Below, piece by piece: positions 18,353 through 26,331 of a stretch of 64,000 nucleotides of DNA. Source of the stretch: SZUA-35 sp964351995 (lineage in GTDB: Bacteria > Actinomycetota > Acidimicrobiia > Acidimicrobiales > SZUA-35). Below the pieces are notes generated by a model. That model was not told where the DNA came from. It did not search any database and saw nothing but the letters and a program-made list of their open reading frames with translations. The position numbers were made by a program, and so were the translations under genes. Every line of letters starts with the position of its first letter. The first letter of the stretch is position 1. The stretch is from contig CAYGQE010000015.1 of NCBI GenBank assembly GCA_964351995.1, forward strand, positions 32,618 through 96,617. The letters run 5' to 3'.

Positions 18353-18547
18353 ATGGCTGAGCGTGAGCAGATCAAGAAGAACCCGTCCCGTGCAGACGAG
18401 GTCGAAGTCGCTGAGGCACCGACTGCCAGCGAATCGGGCGAGAAGCTGAAGTCCGAACTCGACGATCTCCTCGACGAGATCGATGACGTGCTGGAGACCA
18501 ACGCCGAGGACTTCGTGAAGTCCTACATCCAAAAAGGCGGCCAGTAA
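18353..18547 (+). CDS. pup: Prokaryotic ubiquitin-like protein Pup
   Basis: A 64-residue, intrinsically disordered protein tag that is joined through its C-terminus to lysines of target proteins. The C-terminal half (DDLLDEIDDVLETNAEDFVKSYIQ) is the conserved ARC-binding helix region, and it ends GGQ, so deamidation by Dop is needed before PafA can ligate it. The start has a GATAGGAACC leader. Downstream lie a polypyrimidine tract and the first palindrome of the DUF559 unit, which separates pup from prcBA; normally pup is followed directly by prcB. Confidence 0.98.
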   Translation: MAEREQIKKNPSRADEVEVAEAPTASESGEKLKSELDDLLDEIDDVLETNAEDFVKSYIQKGGQ

Positions 18548-18570
18548 CCCCCCTTCTCCCTCCCAACCTC

Positions 18571-18620
18571 CGTTCTGCGGCACTCTGCCCTCACTTCTGA
18601 GGGTGATCCTCCGCAGAACG
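18571..18620. repeat. Nested palindrome, left copy, bracketing the DUF559 gene
   Basis: Outer arms CGTTCTGCGG (18571-18580) and CCGCAGAACG (18611-18620) are perfect complements, and an inner stem CCCTCA-CTTC-TGAGGG sits at 18588-18603. Positions 18571-18615 recur in inverted orientation at 19614-19658 with 41 of 45 bases identical. It lies 24 bp after the pup stop, behind a C/T-rich tract. Confidence 0.85.
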
Positions 18621-18628
18621 TCGGTTTC

Positions 18629-18642
18629 GCACCCTCGGGTGC
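18629..18642. repeat. Short GC-rich hairpin before the DUF559 gene
   Basis: GCACC-CTCG-GGTGC (18629-18642) is a small stable stem-loop between the left palindrome and the DUF559 start codon. It may form part of the same element or the leader of its mRNA. Confidence 0.4.
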
Positions 18643-18672
18643 CTCTCATGCGTCAAGGCAAAGAGGTGTCCG

Positions 18673-19599
18673 ATGTCAAGAAGAACCGATCATCTGATCG
18701 TTTCGCGTGCTGTGTTGAACCACGGGGTGGTCGCTCGTTCCGAACTGCTGCTCGCAGGTTTGAGTTCTGCAAGTATCGACCGTCGAGTCGGAGGGATCCT
18801 GACCCCGCTTCTCCCCGGGGTGTACTCGGTCGGGGCGACGACAGAGCGTGGTTGGGTTGCTGCTGCCCTGACCGCTGAACCGCGCTCGGCAGCAGCTGAT
18901 CTCACCGCTGGACAACTCCTCGACCTGCCATCACGTCGATCCAATGGCGTGGCGATCGTGGTCCCGGAATCGGTTCGTCGAACCTTCCCGTCCGGCCTCC
19001 AGTCTCGACGAACCCGTCATCTTCCGACCGAAGACATCACCATCGTGGATGGGCTCAGGGTCACGTCGGTGGAACGGACGATCTGCGATTTGGCGAACCT
19101 CGTTTCCGCCCGTCAGCTGCAGCGGCTCATCGAAGTGTCGATCGTTCACGACCGGACGACGGCGAGTTTGTTCCGAGCCTGCGCAGCGAGCTTCTGTCGG
19201 CGAGGTCGTCGTGGCAGTGCTCGTATTCGTTTGCTCCGTCACGAGCTGCTCGATCGAGCGGACATCTCCGATTCAGAGCTCGAACGGAGGGGCGTTGAGC
19301 TGTTGACCACTCGCGGCCTGCACGACTTTCGCCTCCATCACTCACCGCCGTGGCGAGATGGGCCCAGGGGAGTGGTCGACATCGCGTGGCCTGACCATCG
19401 GATGATTGTCGAACTCGACGGGCGTCGTTGGCACACGGTCACCGAGGCGATGCAGGACGATCGTCGTCGTGATCGTCGGGCCACGTCGCATGGCTGGGTC
19501 GTCATTCGAGCTCCATGGGATGAGGTCGTGCATCGCCCGGACTCACTCATCGCCGATCTACGCGAGCTCCTCCAATCGAGATCACCCCATCCCCCGTGA
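18673..19599 (+). CDS. AbiEi-antitoxin-like domain + DUF559 (Vsr-like) nuclease protein
   Basis: A 308-residue protein. Residues 5-60 resemble the AbiEi-type winged-helix domain (VLNHGVVARSELLLAGLSSASIDRRVG...LPGVYSV), the middle holds the usual TSVERTICDLA block, and the C-terminal ~110 residues are a DUF559 restriction-like fold: VVDIAWPDHRMIVELDGRRWH, then DDRRRDRRATSHGW and a final VIRAPWDEV. Candidate catalytic residues are the Asp, the Glu-Asp and the His of that stretch. GAGGTG precedes the ATG. Function is unknown; the fold suggests DNA cleavage. The gene is bracketed by inverted copies of a nested palindrome and splits the usual pup-prcB arrangement. Confidence 0.85.
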   Translation: MSRRTDHLIVSRAVLNHGVVARSELLLAGLSSASIDRRVGGILTPLLPGVYSVGATTERGWVAAALTAEPRSAAADLTAGQLLDLPSRRSNGVAIVVPESVRRTFPSGLQSRRTRHLPTEDITIVDGLRVTSVERTICDLANLVSARQLQRLIEVSIVHDRTTASLFRACAASFCRRGRRGSARIRLLRHELLDRADISDSELERRGVELLTTRGLHDFRLHHSPPWRDGPRGVVDIAWPDHRMIVELDGRRWHTVTEAMQDDRRRDRRATSHGWVVIRAPWDEVVHRPDSLIADLRELLQSRSPHPP

Positions 19600-19612
19600 T
19601 GACGGGCTCGAA

Positions 19613-19658
19613 TTGCGGAGGATCACCCTCAGAAATGAGGGCTGCATGCCGCAGAACG
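19613..19658. repeat. Nested palindrome, right (inverted) copy
   Basis: The inverted partner of the repeat at 18571. The inner stem is CCCTCA-GAAA-TGAGGG (19625-19640); the outer stem is degenerate (GCGG 19615-19618 with CCGC 19649-19652). It lies 14 bp after the DUF559 stop and is followed by a purine-rich tract that mirrors the pyrimidine tract on the left side. Confidence 0.85.
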
Positions 19659-19704
19659 GGGAAAGGGGGCGGGGGTGGAGGAGAGCGGCTGTAGTTTCTT
19701 GGCC

Positions 19705-20838
19705 ATGACGACGGCATTCAGCACTGTGGAAGAGATTGGCGCCGACCTCGAACGGCTCGAGGCGAGCATCGACGGCTACCAGCGCCCGGCGGCGTACGCA
19801 CTCGGCGTAGCGACGATTGCTGAGAACGGCGACGTCCTCGACGTGTCCTACCCGCAGGTGAATGTCGGCCAGCACAACTACACAGCGGTCGCTCTGGCGC
19901 AGGCCATCGGTCACGTTGGTGGCACGGCCACCTACCAGGTGTCTGCAGAGCAACTCGCCGCTGCCAGCAATACCATCGAGCCTGCGCTCGGGGTCGACAT
20001 TCCACACCCGAACGCTGCGGCGTGGAGCGCATGCGCGGCGCTGGCAGCCACATCGGCCCTTGGCGGCCGGCGTCAGCTGGTCGCCAGCTACCTCGGCTCG
20101 CTCGACGACGCCCCGATCGACGCCATCGACGGCTATCTCCGTTTGCACATGTTGTCGACCAGGGCCGTGCAGCCTCACGGCGTCAACATGGACGGCATCT
20201 TCGGCAAGCTCACGAACGTCGTCTGGACCAGCCATGGCCCATTCCCCGTTCCCGGCTTCGAGCTCGCTCAGATGAAGGCTCGAGCCGAGGGTCATCACCT
20301 CGTGGTGCACGGCGTCGACAAGTTCCCTCGCATGGTCGACTACGTGGTCCCGTCGGGGGTTCGTATTGCCGATGCCAGCCGCGTGCGCATGGGCGCCCAC
20401 CTCGCTGAGGGCACCACGGTCATGCACGAAGGCTTCTGCAACTTCAACGCCGGCACGCTCGGCGCTTCGATGGTCGAGGGACGCATCTCGGCTGGCGTGG
20501 TCGTCGGCGACGGTTCTGACATCGGCGGCGGCGCATCGACCCAAGGCACGTTGTCGGGCGGCGGAGAAGAGATCATCAGTATCGGCAAGAACTGCTTGCT
20601 CGGAGCCAACTCAGGTACTGGCATCTCGCTCGGCGATGATTGCATCGTCGAAGCTGGGCTCTACGTCACGGCCGGCACGCTCGTGTCGATGCCGGACAAC
20701 TCGATCCGCAAGGCCCGAGAGATCTCGGGCGCCAGCGGGTTGCTGTTCCGTCGCAACTCGCTCACCGGTGAGGTCGAGGCCGTGGCCCGCTCCGGTGCAA
20801 AGTGGCAAGGCCTCAACGAAGACCTCCACACAAACTGA
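19705..20838 (+). CDS. dapD: Tetrahydrodipicolinate N-succinyltransferase (actinobacterial DapD)
   Basis: Acyl-transfer step of the succinylase branch of lysine/diaminopimelate synthesis, using succinyl-CoA. The C-terminal half is a left-handed beta-helix of hexapeptide repeats (GAHLAEGTTVMHEGFCNFNAGTLGASMVEG region, then GVVVGDGSDIGGGASTQGTLSGGG). ATG 19705 is chosen because TAGTTT (19692-19697) lies 7 nt upstream. The protein has 377 residues, longer than the ~317 of the mycobacterial enzyme, with the extra at the N-terminus. It has no clear tie to the proteasome genes around it. Confidence 0.9.
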   Translation: MTTAFSTVEEIGADLERLEASIDGYQRPAAYALGVATIAENGDVLDVSYPQVNVGQHNYTAVALAQAIGHVGGTATYQVSAEQLAAASNTIEPALGVDIPHPNAAAWSACAALAATSALGGRRQLVASYLGSLDDAPIDAIDGYLRLHMLSTRAVQPHGVNMDGIFGKLTNVVWTSHGPFPVPGFELAQMKARAEGHHLVVHGVDKFPRMVDYVVPSGVRIADASRVRMGAHLAEGTTVMHEGFCNFNAGTLGASMVEGRISAGVVVGDGSDIGGGASTQGTLSGGGEEIISIGKNCLLGANSGTGISLGDDCIVEAGLYVTAGTLVSMPDNSIRKAREISGASGLLFRRNSLTGEVEAVARSGAKWQGLNEDLHTN

Positions 20839-20846
20839 TCACCAAA

Positions 20847-20902
20847 CCCGAACTGTCCCGCCTGATGCCCGCAGAATCGAACCTTTGGCGGGACAATTCG
20901 GG
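20847..20902. repeat. Large imperfect palindrome between dapD and prcB
   Basis: Sixteen-base arms (20847-20862 and 20887-20902; core CTGTCCCGCC / GGCGGGACA) pair with one mismatch around a 24-nt loop, starting 8 bp after the dapD stop. The loop, read on the minus strand, holds TTCTGCGGGCA, close to the TTCTGCGGCA of the palindromes around the DUF559 gene. No T-tract. It may be a terminator, an RNA-stability element or a REP-like repeat. Confidence 0.7.
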
Positions 20903-20952
20903 GTGCGGGATCGGGTGGATGCTGTGAGGCGTGGTCGGTGGAGCAGCGCGGC

Positions 20953-20958
20953 TATGTT
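20953..20958 (+). promoter_or_regulatory. -10 element of prcBA
   Basis: TATGTT lies 8 nt before GTG 20967. It implies that prcBA has its own leaderless promoter rather than reading through from pup, and it favours GTG 20967 over the upstream in-frame start at 20931. Confidence 0.5.
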
Positions 20959-20966
20959 TGACCGCT

Positions 20967-21779
20967 GTGACCCTGCCGCTGTTCTCCACATCTGACGATC
21001 CCGGGCCGAACTTCCCTGAGCTGCTGAAGCGCACCGGGATCGATCCCTCCTATCGCATCAACGAGGCCATGACCGCCGAGCAACACCTCGACATCACCCA
21101 CGGCACCACGGTGGTGGCGGCTCGCAGCAGCGAAGGTGTGGTGATTGCTGGTGACCGGCGGGCGACGTCTGGCAACTTGATCAGTTACCGCACCATGAAG
21201 AAGGTGTTCGCCGCCGATCGTTGGTCCGGCGTGGCAATTGCCGGTGCAGCCGGCCCGGCAATCGAAATGGTGAAGATGTTCCAGTTGCAACTCGAGCACT
21301 ACGAGAAGGTCGAGGGCCACTCGCTCTCCCTGGAAGGCAAGGCCAACCAACTCTCGATGATGGTGCGTCAGCACCTCCCAGCGGCGATGCAAGGCATGGT
21401 CGTGGTGCCGATCTTTGCTGGCTACGACCGCCGTCGGGACAAGGGGCGCTTGTTCGCCTACGACGTCACTGGCGGTCGCTACGAAGAGGAGGACTACGTC
21501 GCTTCCGGCTCGGGCAGCCTGCACGCTCGAACAGTGATCAAGCTGGGACGGGGCGGCAACCTCAGCCAGGATGACACGGTCAATCTGATGATCCGGGCGC
21601 TGTTCACCGCGGCCGACGATGACTCCGCCACTGGTGGCCCCGACTCGATGCGTGGGATCTACCCGATCGTGGCAACGATCGGCGAAGACGGTTTCCAGGC
21701 ACTTGAAGAGGCAGACATCGCTGAACGGTTCGCTTCGATCATCGAGGAATACACCCGCCCCGGGGAGGCAATCCAATGA
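20967..21779 (+). CDS. prcB: 20S proteasome beta subunit
   Basis: The catalytic subunit of the bacterial 20S proteasome. From the GTG at 20967 it has 270 residues. A 46-residue propeptide ends in DITHG, and autocleavage would expose T47 as the catalytic N-terminal threonine (TTVVAA). The catalytic-site Asp and Lys regions are present (GDRRATSGN, and KK in YRTMKKVF). The C-terminal tail is acidic. It overlaps prcA by ATGA, so the two subunits should be translated in step. Confidence 0.96.
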   Translation: MTLPLFSTSDDPGPNFPELLKRTGIDPSYRINEAMTAEQHLDITHGTTVVAARSSEGVVIAGDRRATSGNLISYRTMKKVFAADRWSGVAIAGAAGPAIEMVKMFQLQLEHYEKVEGHSLSLEGKANQLSMMVRQHLPAAMQGMVVVPIFAGYDRRRDKGRLFAYDVTGGRYEEEDYVASGSGSLHARTVIKLGRGGNLSQDDTVNLMIRALFTAADDDSATGGPDSMRGIYPIVATIGEDGFQALEEADIAERFASIIEEYTRPGEAIQ

Positions 21780-22453
21780 ACATGCCGTTCTATGTCGCCC
21801 CCGAACAGGTCATGAAAGACCGGGCTGACTACGCACAGAAAGGCATCGCCCGGGGCCGCAGCTTGGTCGCCATCGAGTTTGCAACCGGCATCGTTCTCGT
21901 CGCCGAGAACCCCTCACGCAACCTTCGAAAAGTGTCGGAGATCTACGATCGGATCGCGTTCGCCGGCGTCGGCAAGTACAACGAATACGACCAGCTCCGC
22001 ATCGCCGGCATCCGTCATGCCGACATGAAGGGTTACACCTACAGCCGCGACGATGTCGACAGCCAGGCACTTGCCAATCAGTACGCACAGATGCTCGGCC
22101 AGATCTTCACTCACGAAATGAAGCCCCTTGAAGTCGAGATTCTTGTTGCGTCGGTGGGTTTCGTTGCCGACGGCAACCGTCTGTTCCACATCCGATACGA
22201 CGGTTCAGTGACCGACGAAGATGGCTTTGCAGCGCTCGGCGGTGAGGCGGATGCCATCCGAGAACGTTTGGGCGAAGGTCACGCCAACGACATGGAACTC
22301 GGAGCTGCGCTGCAGCTCGCCTCATCGGCGCTCGCCGGGCCCGATCGCACGATCGAGGACGACCAACTCGAGGTTGCTGTGCTCGACCGTCTCGATGAGG
22401 GTCGGTGTTTCCGCCGGCTCGAGAACGGCGAGATCACCGCACTGCTTTCCTAG
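21776..22453 (+). CDS. prcA: 20S proteasome alpha subunit
   Basis: Forms the outer heptameric gate rings of the 20S core and docks the ARC ATPase tail. A 225-residue protein starting MNMPFYVAPEQVMKDRADYAQKG, which is the gating N-terminus of bacterial alpha subunits, followed by GIARGRSLVAIEF and a fold-conserved KVSEIYDRIAFAGVGKYNEYDQLR block. No N-terminal Thr nucleophile, as expected. Its start overlaps the prcB stop. The C-terminus lacks the long acidic or PPP-rich tail of some relatives. Confidence 0.96.
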   Translation: MNMPFYVAPEQVMKDRADYAQKGIARGRSLVAIEFATGIVLVAENPSRNLRKVSEIYDRIAFAGVGKYNEYDQLRIAGIRHADMKGYTYSRDDVDSQALANQYAQMLGQIFTHEMKPLEVEILVASVGFVADGNRLFHIRYDGSVTDEDGFAALGGEADAIRERLGEGHANDMELGAALQLASSALAGPDRTIEDDQLEVAVLDRLDEGRCFRRLENGEITALLS

Positions 22454-22471
22454 GGCAAGTGACTGCTTCGG

Positions 22472-22932
22472 TCAGCCGGGGCTGCCGGGAGAGTGACCTG
22501 TGTAGAACGCGATGGTGATTGGCGTGGCCGGGTCGGCCCCACTTCCACCGTCGATGATTTTCGTTCGCCGAGTGGCCGGTCGAGTTTGACTGTGGCTCGC
22601 ATGGCAGTGCCTCGTCGGTTGCACGGAACGGATGCGCTGTGTTGAGGGAACGTCGCCGTGATCGTCACAGTGTCGTCGGTCTCGACTGACTCGATCACGA
22701 GCCCGCCTAGCCGTGACCACGACGGACACCCGGGGTGCGCGGCGCGGATCGGTATTGCCTGGCTCGATTCGCCGACCGCGTCGTTGACCGCCCAGACGGC
22801 GTCGACGCGATCGACCGAGATCGCCTCAACGGTCGCTGCGGCGCCCGCAACTGACACAGCGGTCAAGGCAACTGAGGCACTGACCTGCCTCAGACGCGTT
22901 GTACCGATGACGTTGGTGACCAGTCTGTGCAC
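22472..22932 (-). pseudogene. Secreted/hypothetical protein with an apparent -1 frameshift
   Basis: Starts with a basic region and a long hydrophobic Ala/Val segment (residues 15-38), a signal peptide or anchor. A continuous domain follows up to RPLGERK. At an A4 run (plus-strand TTTT at 22558-22561) the protein-like sequence jumps to the -1 frame, continuing IIDGGSGADP...ITIAFYTG and stopping at 22472, just 18 bp from the prcA stop. The unshifted frame instead turns to Ser/Pro/Arg-rich text and runs to 22450, into prcA. So either one base has been lost (mutation or sequence error) or frameshifting occurs. No known family recognised. Confidence 0.55.
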
Positions 22933-22999
22933 ATCGAGAACATCGGCGTACTCGGGAGCTTCCTGTAGCGGCGGATGTTCGGCCTGAGGCTGGCTCGGC

Positions 23000-23005
23000 T
23001 AGGTT
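23000..23005 (+). promoter_or_regulatory. -10 element of pafA
   Basis: TAGGTT lies 7 nt before ATG 23013 with no Shine-Dalgarno, so pafA appears to be transcribed as a leaderless message independent of prcBA. Confidence 0.5.
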
Positions 23006-23012
23006 TGCCCCG

Positions 23013-24377
23013 ATGACTCACAAGCGTCGAATCTACGGAATCGAGACCGAGTATGGCGTCACGTGCACCTTGCGGGGCCAGCGTCGCCTGAGCCCCGACG
23101 AGGTAGCCCGCTACCTGTTCCGACGAGTTGTTTCGTGGGGCCGAAGCTCGAATGTGTTTCTGGTCAACGGGGCACGCCTGTATCTCGATGTTGGTTCTCA
23201 TCCCGAGTACGCAACCGCAGAGTGCGATTCGATCGGCGACGTCGTCATCCACGACAAAGCTGGCGAGCGGGTACTCGAACAGCTGCTCGACTCGGCCGAG
23301 GAGCGCCTTCGCGACGAAGGCATCCAGGGAACGATCCACCTTTTCAAGAACAACACCGACTCCGCGGGCAACTCCTACGGTTGCCACGAGAACTACCTCA
23401 CGACTCGAAACGACGACCTCGGCCACTACAACGAGATCCTCATCCCGTTTTTGGTGAGTCGGCAGATCTACGCAGGCGCTGGCAAGGTGTTGCAGACCGC
23501 CAGAGGCTCGACCTTTGCGGTGTCACAGCGCGCAGAACACATTTGGGAAGGTGTCAGCTCAGCCACGACGCGGAGTCGTCCAATCATCAACACCAGAGAT
23601 GAGCCACACGCAGACGCCGAGCATTTTCGGCGCTTGCACGTGATCGTCGGCGACTCGAATATGAGTGAGTACACGACCTATCTCAAGGTCGGTGCGATGG
23701 CGATCATCCTCCGTATGGTCGAGGACCCTTCCTGTGTCTTGCGTGACATGACGCTCGAGAACCCCATCCGCTCGATCCGCGAAATCAGCCACGATCTCAC
23801 GTTCAAGCGTCGGGTCCGTCTGGCCAACGGTCGAGAGGCCAGCGCCTTTGAGATCCAGTCTGAGTACCTGAGCCGAGCGCTCCGGTACGCCGAGCAGAAG
23901 GGGCTGCCCGACGACGAGATGAAGGCGCTCGGAATGTGGGAGCACGTGATGACCCACCTCGAGACCGACCCGTTCAAGCTCGATCGTGAGCTGGACTGGG
24001 TCATTAAGCACAACCTCATCGAGGCGTATCGAGCGAAGCATGGGCTGGAGCTCAGCGACGCCAGGGTCCAGTTGGTGGATCTTCAATACCACGATGTCCG
24101 CCGAAGCCAAGGGCTTTTCTACAAGCTGCAGGATCGCGACATGGTCGAGCGCACGCTCACCGATGACCAGATGATCGATGCCATCGACACGCCGCCGCAA
24201 ACCACCCGAGCCAAGCTGCGCGGTGACTTCATCCGGCGGGCCAAGGAACGCAAGCGTGATTACACCGTTGACTGGGTGCATCTGAAACTCAACGACCAGG
24301 CGCAGCGGACCGTGCTCTGCAAGGACCCGTTCAAGAGTGAAGATGAGCGAGTAGAAAAGCTGATCGAGAGCCTCTGA
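23013..24377 (+). CDS. pafA: Pup-protein ligase
   Basis: Couples deamidated Pup through its C-terminal Glu to substrate lysines using ATP. A 454-residue relative of Dop and glutamine synthetase. The metal/ATP Glu is in GIETEYGV, and TIHLFKNNTDSAGNSYGCHENYL, NTRDEPHADAEHFRRLHVI and VQLVDLQYHDVRR are ligase blocks. It lacks the Dop loop insertion after the first strand, which is how it is told from Dop. It opens the pafABC group. Confidence 0.97.
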   Translation: MTHKRRIYGIETEYGVTCTLRGQRRLSPDEVARYLFRRVVSWGRSSNVFLVNGARLYLDVGSHPEYATAECDSIGDVVIHDKAGERVLEQLLDSAEERLRDEGIQGTIHLFKNNTDSAGNSYGCHENYLTTRNDDLGHYNEILIPFLVSRQIYAGAGKVLQTARGSTFAVSQRAEHIWEGVSSATTRSRPIINTRDEPHADAEHFRRLHVIVGDSNMSEYTTYLKVGAMAIILRMVEDPSCVLRDMTLENPIRSIREISHDLTFKRRVRLANGREASAFEIQSEYLSRALRYAEQKGLPDDEMKALGMWEHVMTHLETDPFKLDRELDWVIKHNLIEAYRAKHGLELSDARVQLVDLQYHDVRRSQGLFYKLQDRDMVERTLTDDQMIDAIDTPPQTTRAKLRGDFIRRAKERKRDYTVDWVHLKLNDQAQRTVLCKDPFKSEDERVEKLIESL

Positions 24378-24433
24378 AAGGTCCCCGCTCGCCGCCGCCA
24401 AAGCGGCTCGTGGCCCGCTAGACATGAGCGCTG

Positions 24434-25375
24434 ATGTCCAAGCTCGAGCGTTTGCTGAATTTGACGGCGGTCCTTCTGGATACTGATCGGCCGTTGTCCG
24501 CTGACGCTATCCGTACTCGCGTCGAGGGATATCCGGAGGCCTTGGCCAGCTTCCGTCGTTCTTTTGAACGAGACAAAGAAGATCTGCGTTCGTTGGGCAT
24601 TCCGCTGACCATCGAGCGCGTGCCTGGCATCGAACCCGCTGTCGACGGCTACCGCATCTCTCCAGACGACTACTACCTCCCCGACCCAGGACTCGATGCT
24701 GACGAGCTCGCTGCGCTCCACCTTGCATCGATGGCAGTCCGAGTTGAAGGGCTGGGCGAGCGTGAGGCGCTCTGGAAGCTCGGCGGTTTGGTCGATGCTG
24801 ACGCCGGAGCGGTCGCAAACGCCGTTGTGTCCATGCCGACCAACCCTGCGCTCGTCCCGTTGTTCGAAGCAATCACCGGGAAGCAACCGGTCGGTTTCGG
24901 GTACAACGGCGAAGCGCGAACGGTGGATCCGTGGCGGCTCGAGTTCCAACGAGGTCGCTGGTACCTCACTGCGTTCGATAGAGCTCGCGAGGCCGAACGG
25001 AATTTTCGTCTCGATCGCATCGAAGGTGTCGTCGAACCGCGAACGGACCTGGGTGTGGCATCCCAACCCACCGAGTCGACCCCGAGCCGAGTCCTGCAAC
25101 CGTGGGAGATCGGCGAGAGCGAGCCGACGATGGTGCGCCTGCTGGTTGATCAAGAACGGGTGCCGTGGGCGCACCAGCACTTTGGTGCCGATGTCGCTGC
25201 TGAGGAACAACCAGACGGTGCGGCGGTCTTCACGGTGCCTGTCGTTATGTGGGATGCCTTCCGATCGCTTGTCTTCGAGTTTCTCGACCACGCAGAAGTG
25301 CTCGACCCTCCCGAGCTCCGAGCCGATGTTGTTCGGCATCTGCAGGCCATCGTGGCGACGGGAGCCGGCTCATGA
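24434..25375 (+). CDS. pafB: WYL-domain transcriptional regulator PafB
   Basis: A 313-residue regulator: N-terminal winged HTH (KLERLLNLTAVLLDTDRPLSADAIRTRVEGYP, FERDKEDLRSLGIPL), a WYL domain in the centre (VGFGYNGEARTVDPWRLEFQRGRWYLTAFDRAREAERNFRLDRIE) and a WCX C-terminal domain. In mycobacteria PafB and PafC act together as activators of the DNA-damage response rather than in pupylation. The 4-bp overlap with pafC suggests equal production. TAGACA lies 9 nt upstream of the start. Confidence 0.93.
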   Translation: MSKLERLLNLTAVLLDTDRPLSADAIRTRVEGYPEALASFRRSFERDKEDLRSLGIPLTIERVPGIEPAVDGYRISPDDYYLPDPGLDADELAALHLASMAVRVEGLGEREALWKLGGLVDADAGAVANAVVSMPTNPALVPLFEAITGKQPVGFGYNGEARTVDPWRLEFQRGRWYLTAFDRAREAERNFRLDRIEGVVEPRTDLGVASQPTESTPSRVLQPWEIGESEPTMVRLLVDQERVPWAHQHFGADVAAEEQPDGAAVFTVPVVMWDAFRSLVFEFLDHAEVLDPPELRADVVRHLQAIVATGAGS

Positions 25376-26322
25376 GCACAACCGCCGGCGAACGCCTTCG
25401 CCGTGTCCTGGCCATGGTGCCTTGGATCGTGGCCCGCCCGGGAGTAGCCGTCGGCGAGGTCGCTGAACGTTTCGGGATCTCTGAATCAGAACTGGTCGCC
25501 GATCTCGAGGTCGTCTGGATGGTCGGCTTGCCGCCCTACACCCCCGACGCATTGGTCGAAGTCACGATGGAGGATGGCAAGGTCTGGATCCAATACGCCG
25601 ACTTCTTCGCCCGCCCCCTGCGTCTGACACCGGCCCAGGGTCTGGCGATGCTGGCGTCATCTGATGCGCTCCTCTCGATGCCGGGCACTGACCCAGTTGG
25701 TCCCCTCGCTCGGGCATTGGACAAGCTGGCCAGCGCCCTCGATATCGACGTCGACGGCGCGCTCGACATCGATCTCGGTGCCGCCGGCTCGGCACACCTC
25801 GAGCCGCTGCGGCGCGCCGCCGACAACCGTGTATTCGTCGACATCGAGTACTACTCCTATGGTCGCGACGAACTCACGCAACGCCGAATCAGCCCCGACC
25901 GCATCACTGCGAACGGCGGCGCTTGGTACGTGGAAGCGTGGTGTCTGTTGGCCGACGGCGACCGCTTGTTCAGGCTGGATCGGATTGCATCTCTCGAGGT
26001 CACCACCGTGGCGAGTGGCCGTGAACTCTCCGCTGGTGGTGCCCAGCAACTCTTCACTGCCGACGTCAGCTTGGCGCGTATTCGCCTGCACCTTCAGCCG
26101 CCGGCTCGCTGGGTGATCGATGCGTATCCATGTGAAGACATCATCGGCCACGACGATGGCTCTGTCACCGTGACCCTTGCTGTGACAGCGGAGCGGTGGG
26201 TACAGCGGCTGCTCCTTCGTTTGGGCGTGGACGCCGCCGTGATTGAAGACGCTTCGTTTGCCGGTGCAGCTTCGCTCGGACCGACAGCAGCAGCAAGCGT
26301 GCTCGCTCGCTACCAGAGTTAG
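25372..26322 (+). CDS. pafC: WYL-domain transcriptional regulator PafC
   Basis: Partner of PafB; 316 residues with HTH (RRVLAMVPWIVARPGVAVGEVAERFGIS), a WYL domain (VFVDIEYYSYGRDELTQRRISPDRITANGGAWYVEAWCLLADGDRLFRLDRI) and a WCX domain. ATG 25372 overlaps the pafB stop (ATGA). The pair forms the functional heterodimer in mycobacteria. In M. tuberculosis the next genes are tatA-tatC-helY; here lepB and a minus-strand operon come between. Confidence 0.93.
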   Translation: MSTTAGERLRRVLAMVPWIVARPGVAVGEVAERFGISESELVADLEVVWMVGLPPYTPDALVEVTMEDGKVWIQYADFFARPLRLTPAQGLAMLASSDALLSMPGTDPVGPLARALDKLASALDIDVDGALDIDLGAAGSAHLEPLRRAADNRVFVDIEYYSYGRDELTQRRISPDRITANGGAWYVEAWCLLADGDRLFRLDRIASLEVTTVASGRELSAGGAQQLFTADVSLARIRLHLQPPARWVIDAYPCEDIIGHDDGSVTVTLAVTAERWVQRLLLRLGVDAAVIEDASFAGAASLGPTAAASVLARYQS

Positions 26323-26331
26323 GGTCAGCGG

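Larger units (their letters stand above)
18571..19658 (+). mobile_element. Putative palindrome-bracketed DUF559 cassette
   Basis: A 1,088-bp unit made of a 45-bp inverted repeat, one AbiEi-DUF559 gene, and the opposite repeat. It separates pup from the rest of the proteasome locus. Layout resembles REP-transposase units, where palindromes bracket a single gene, but no HUH/Y1 transposase or other recombinase is encoded. No target duplication is evident because both outer flanks are low-complexity. Mobility is inference. Confidence 0.45.
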
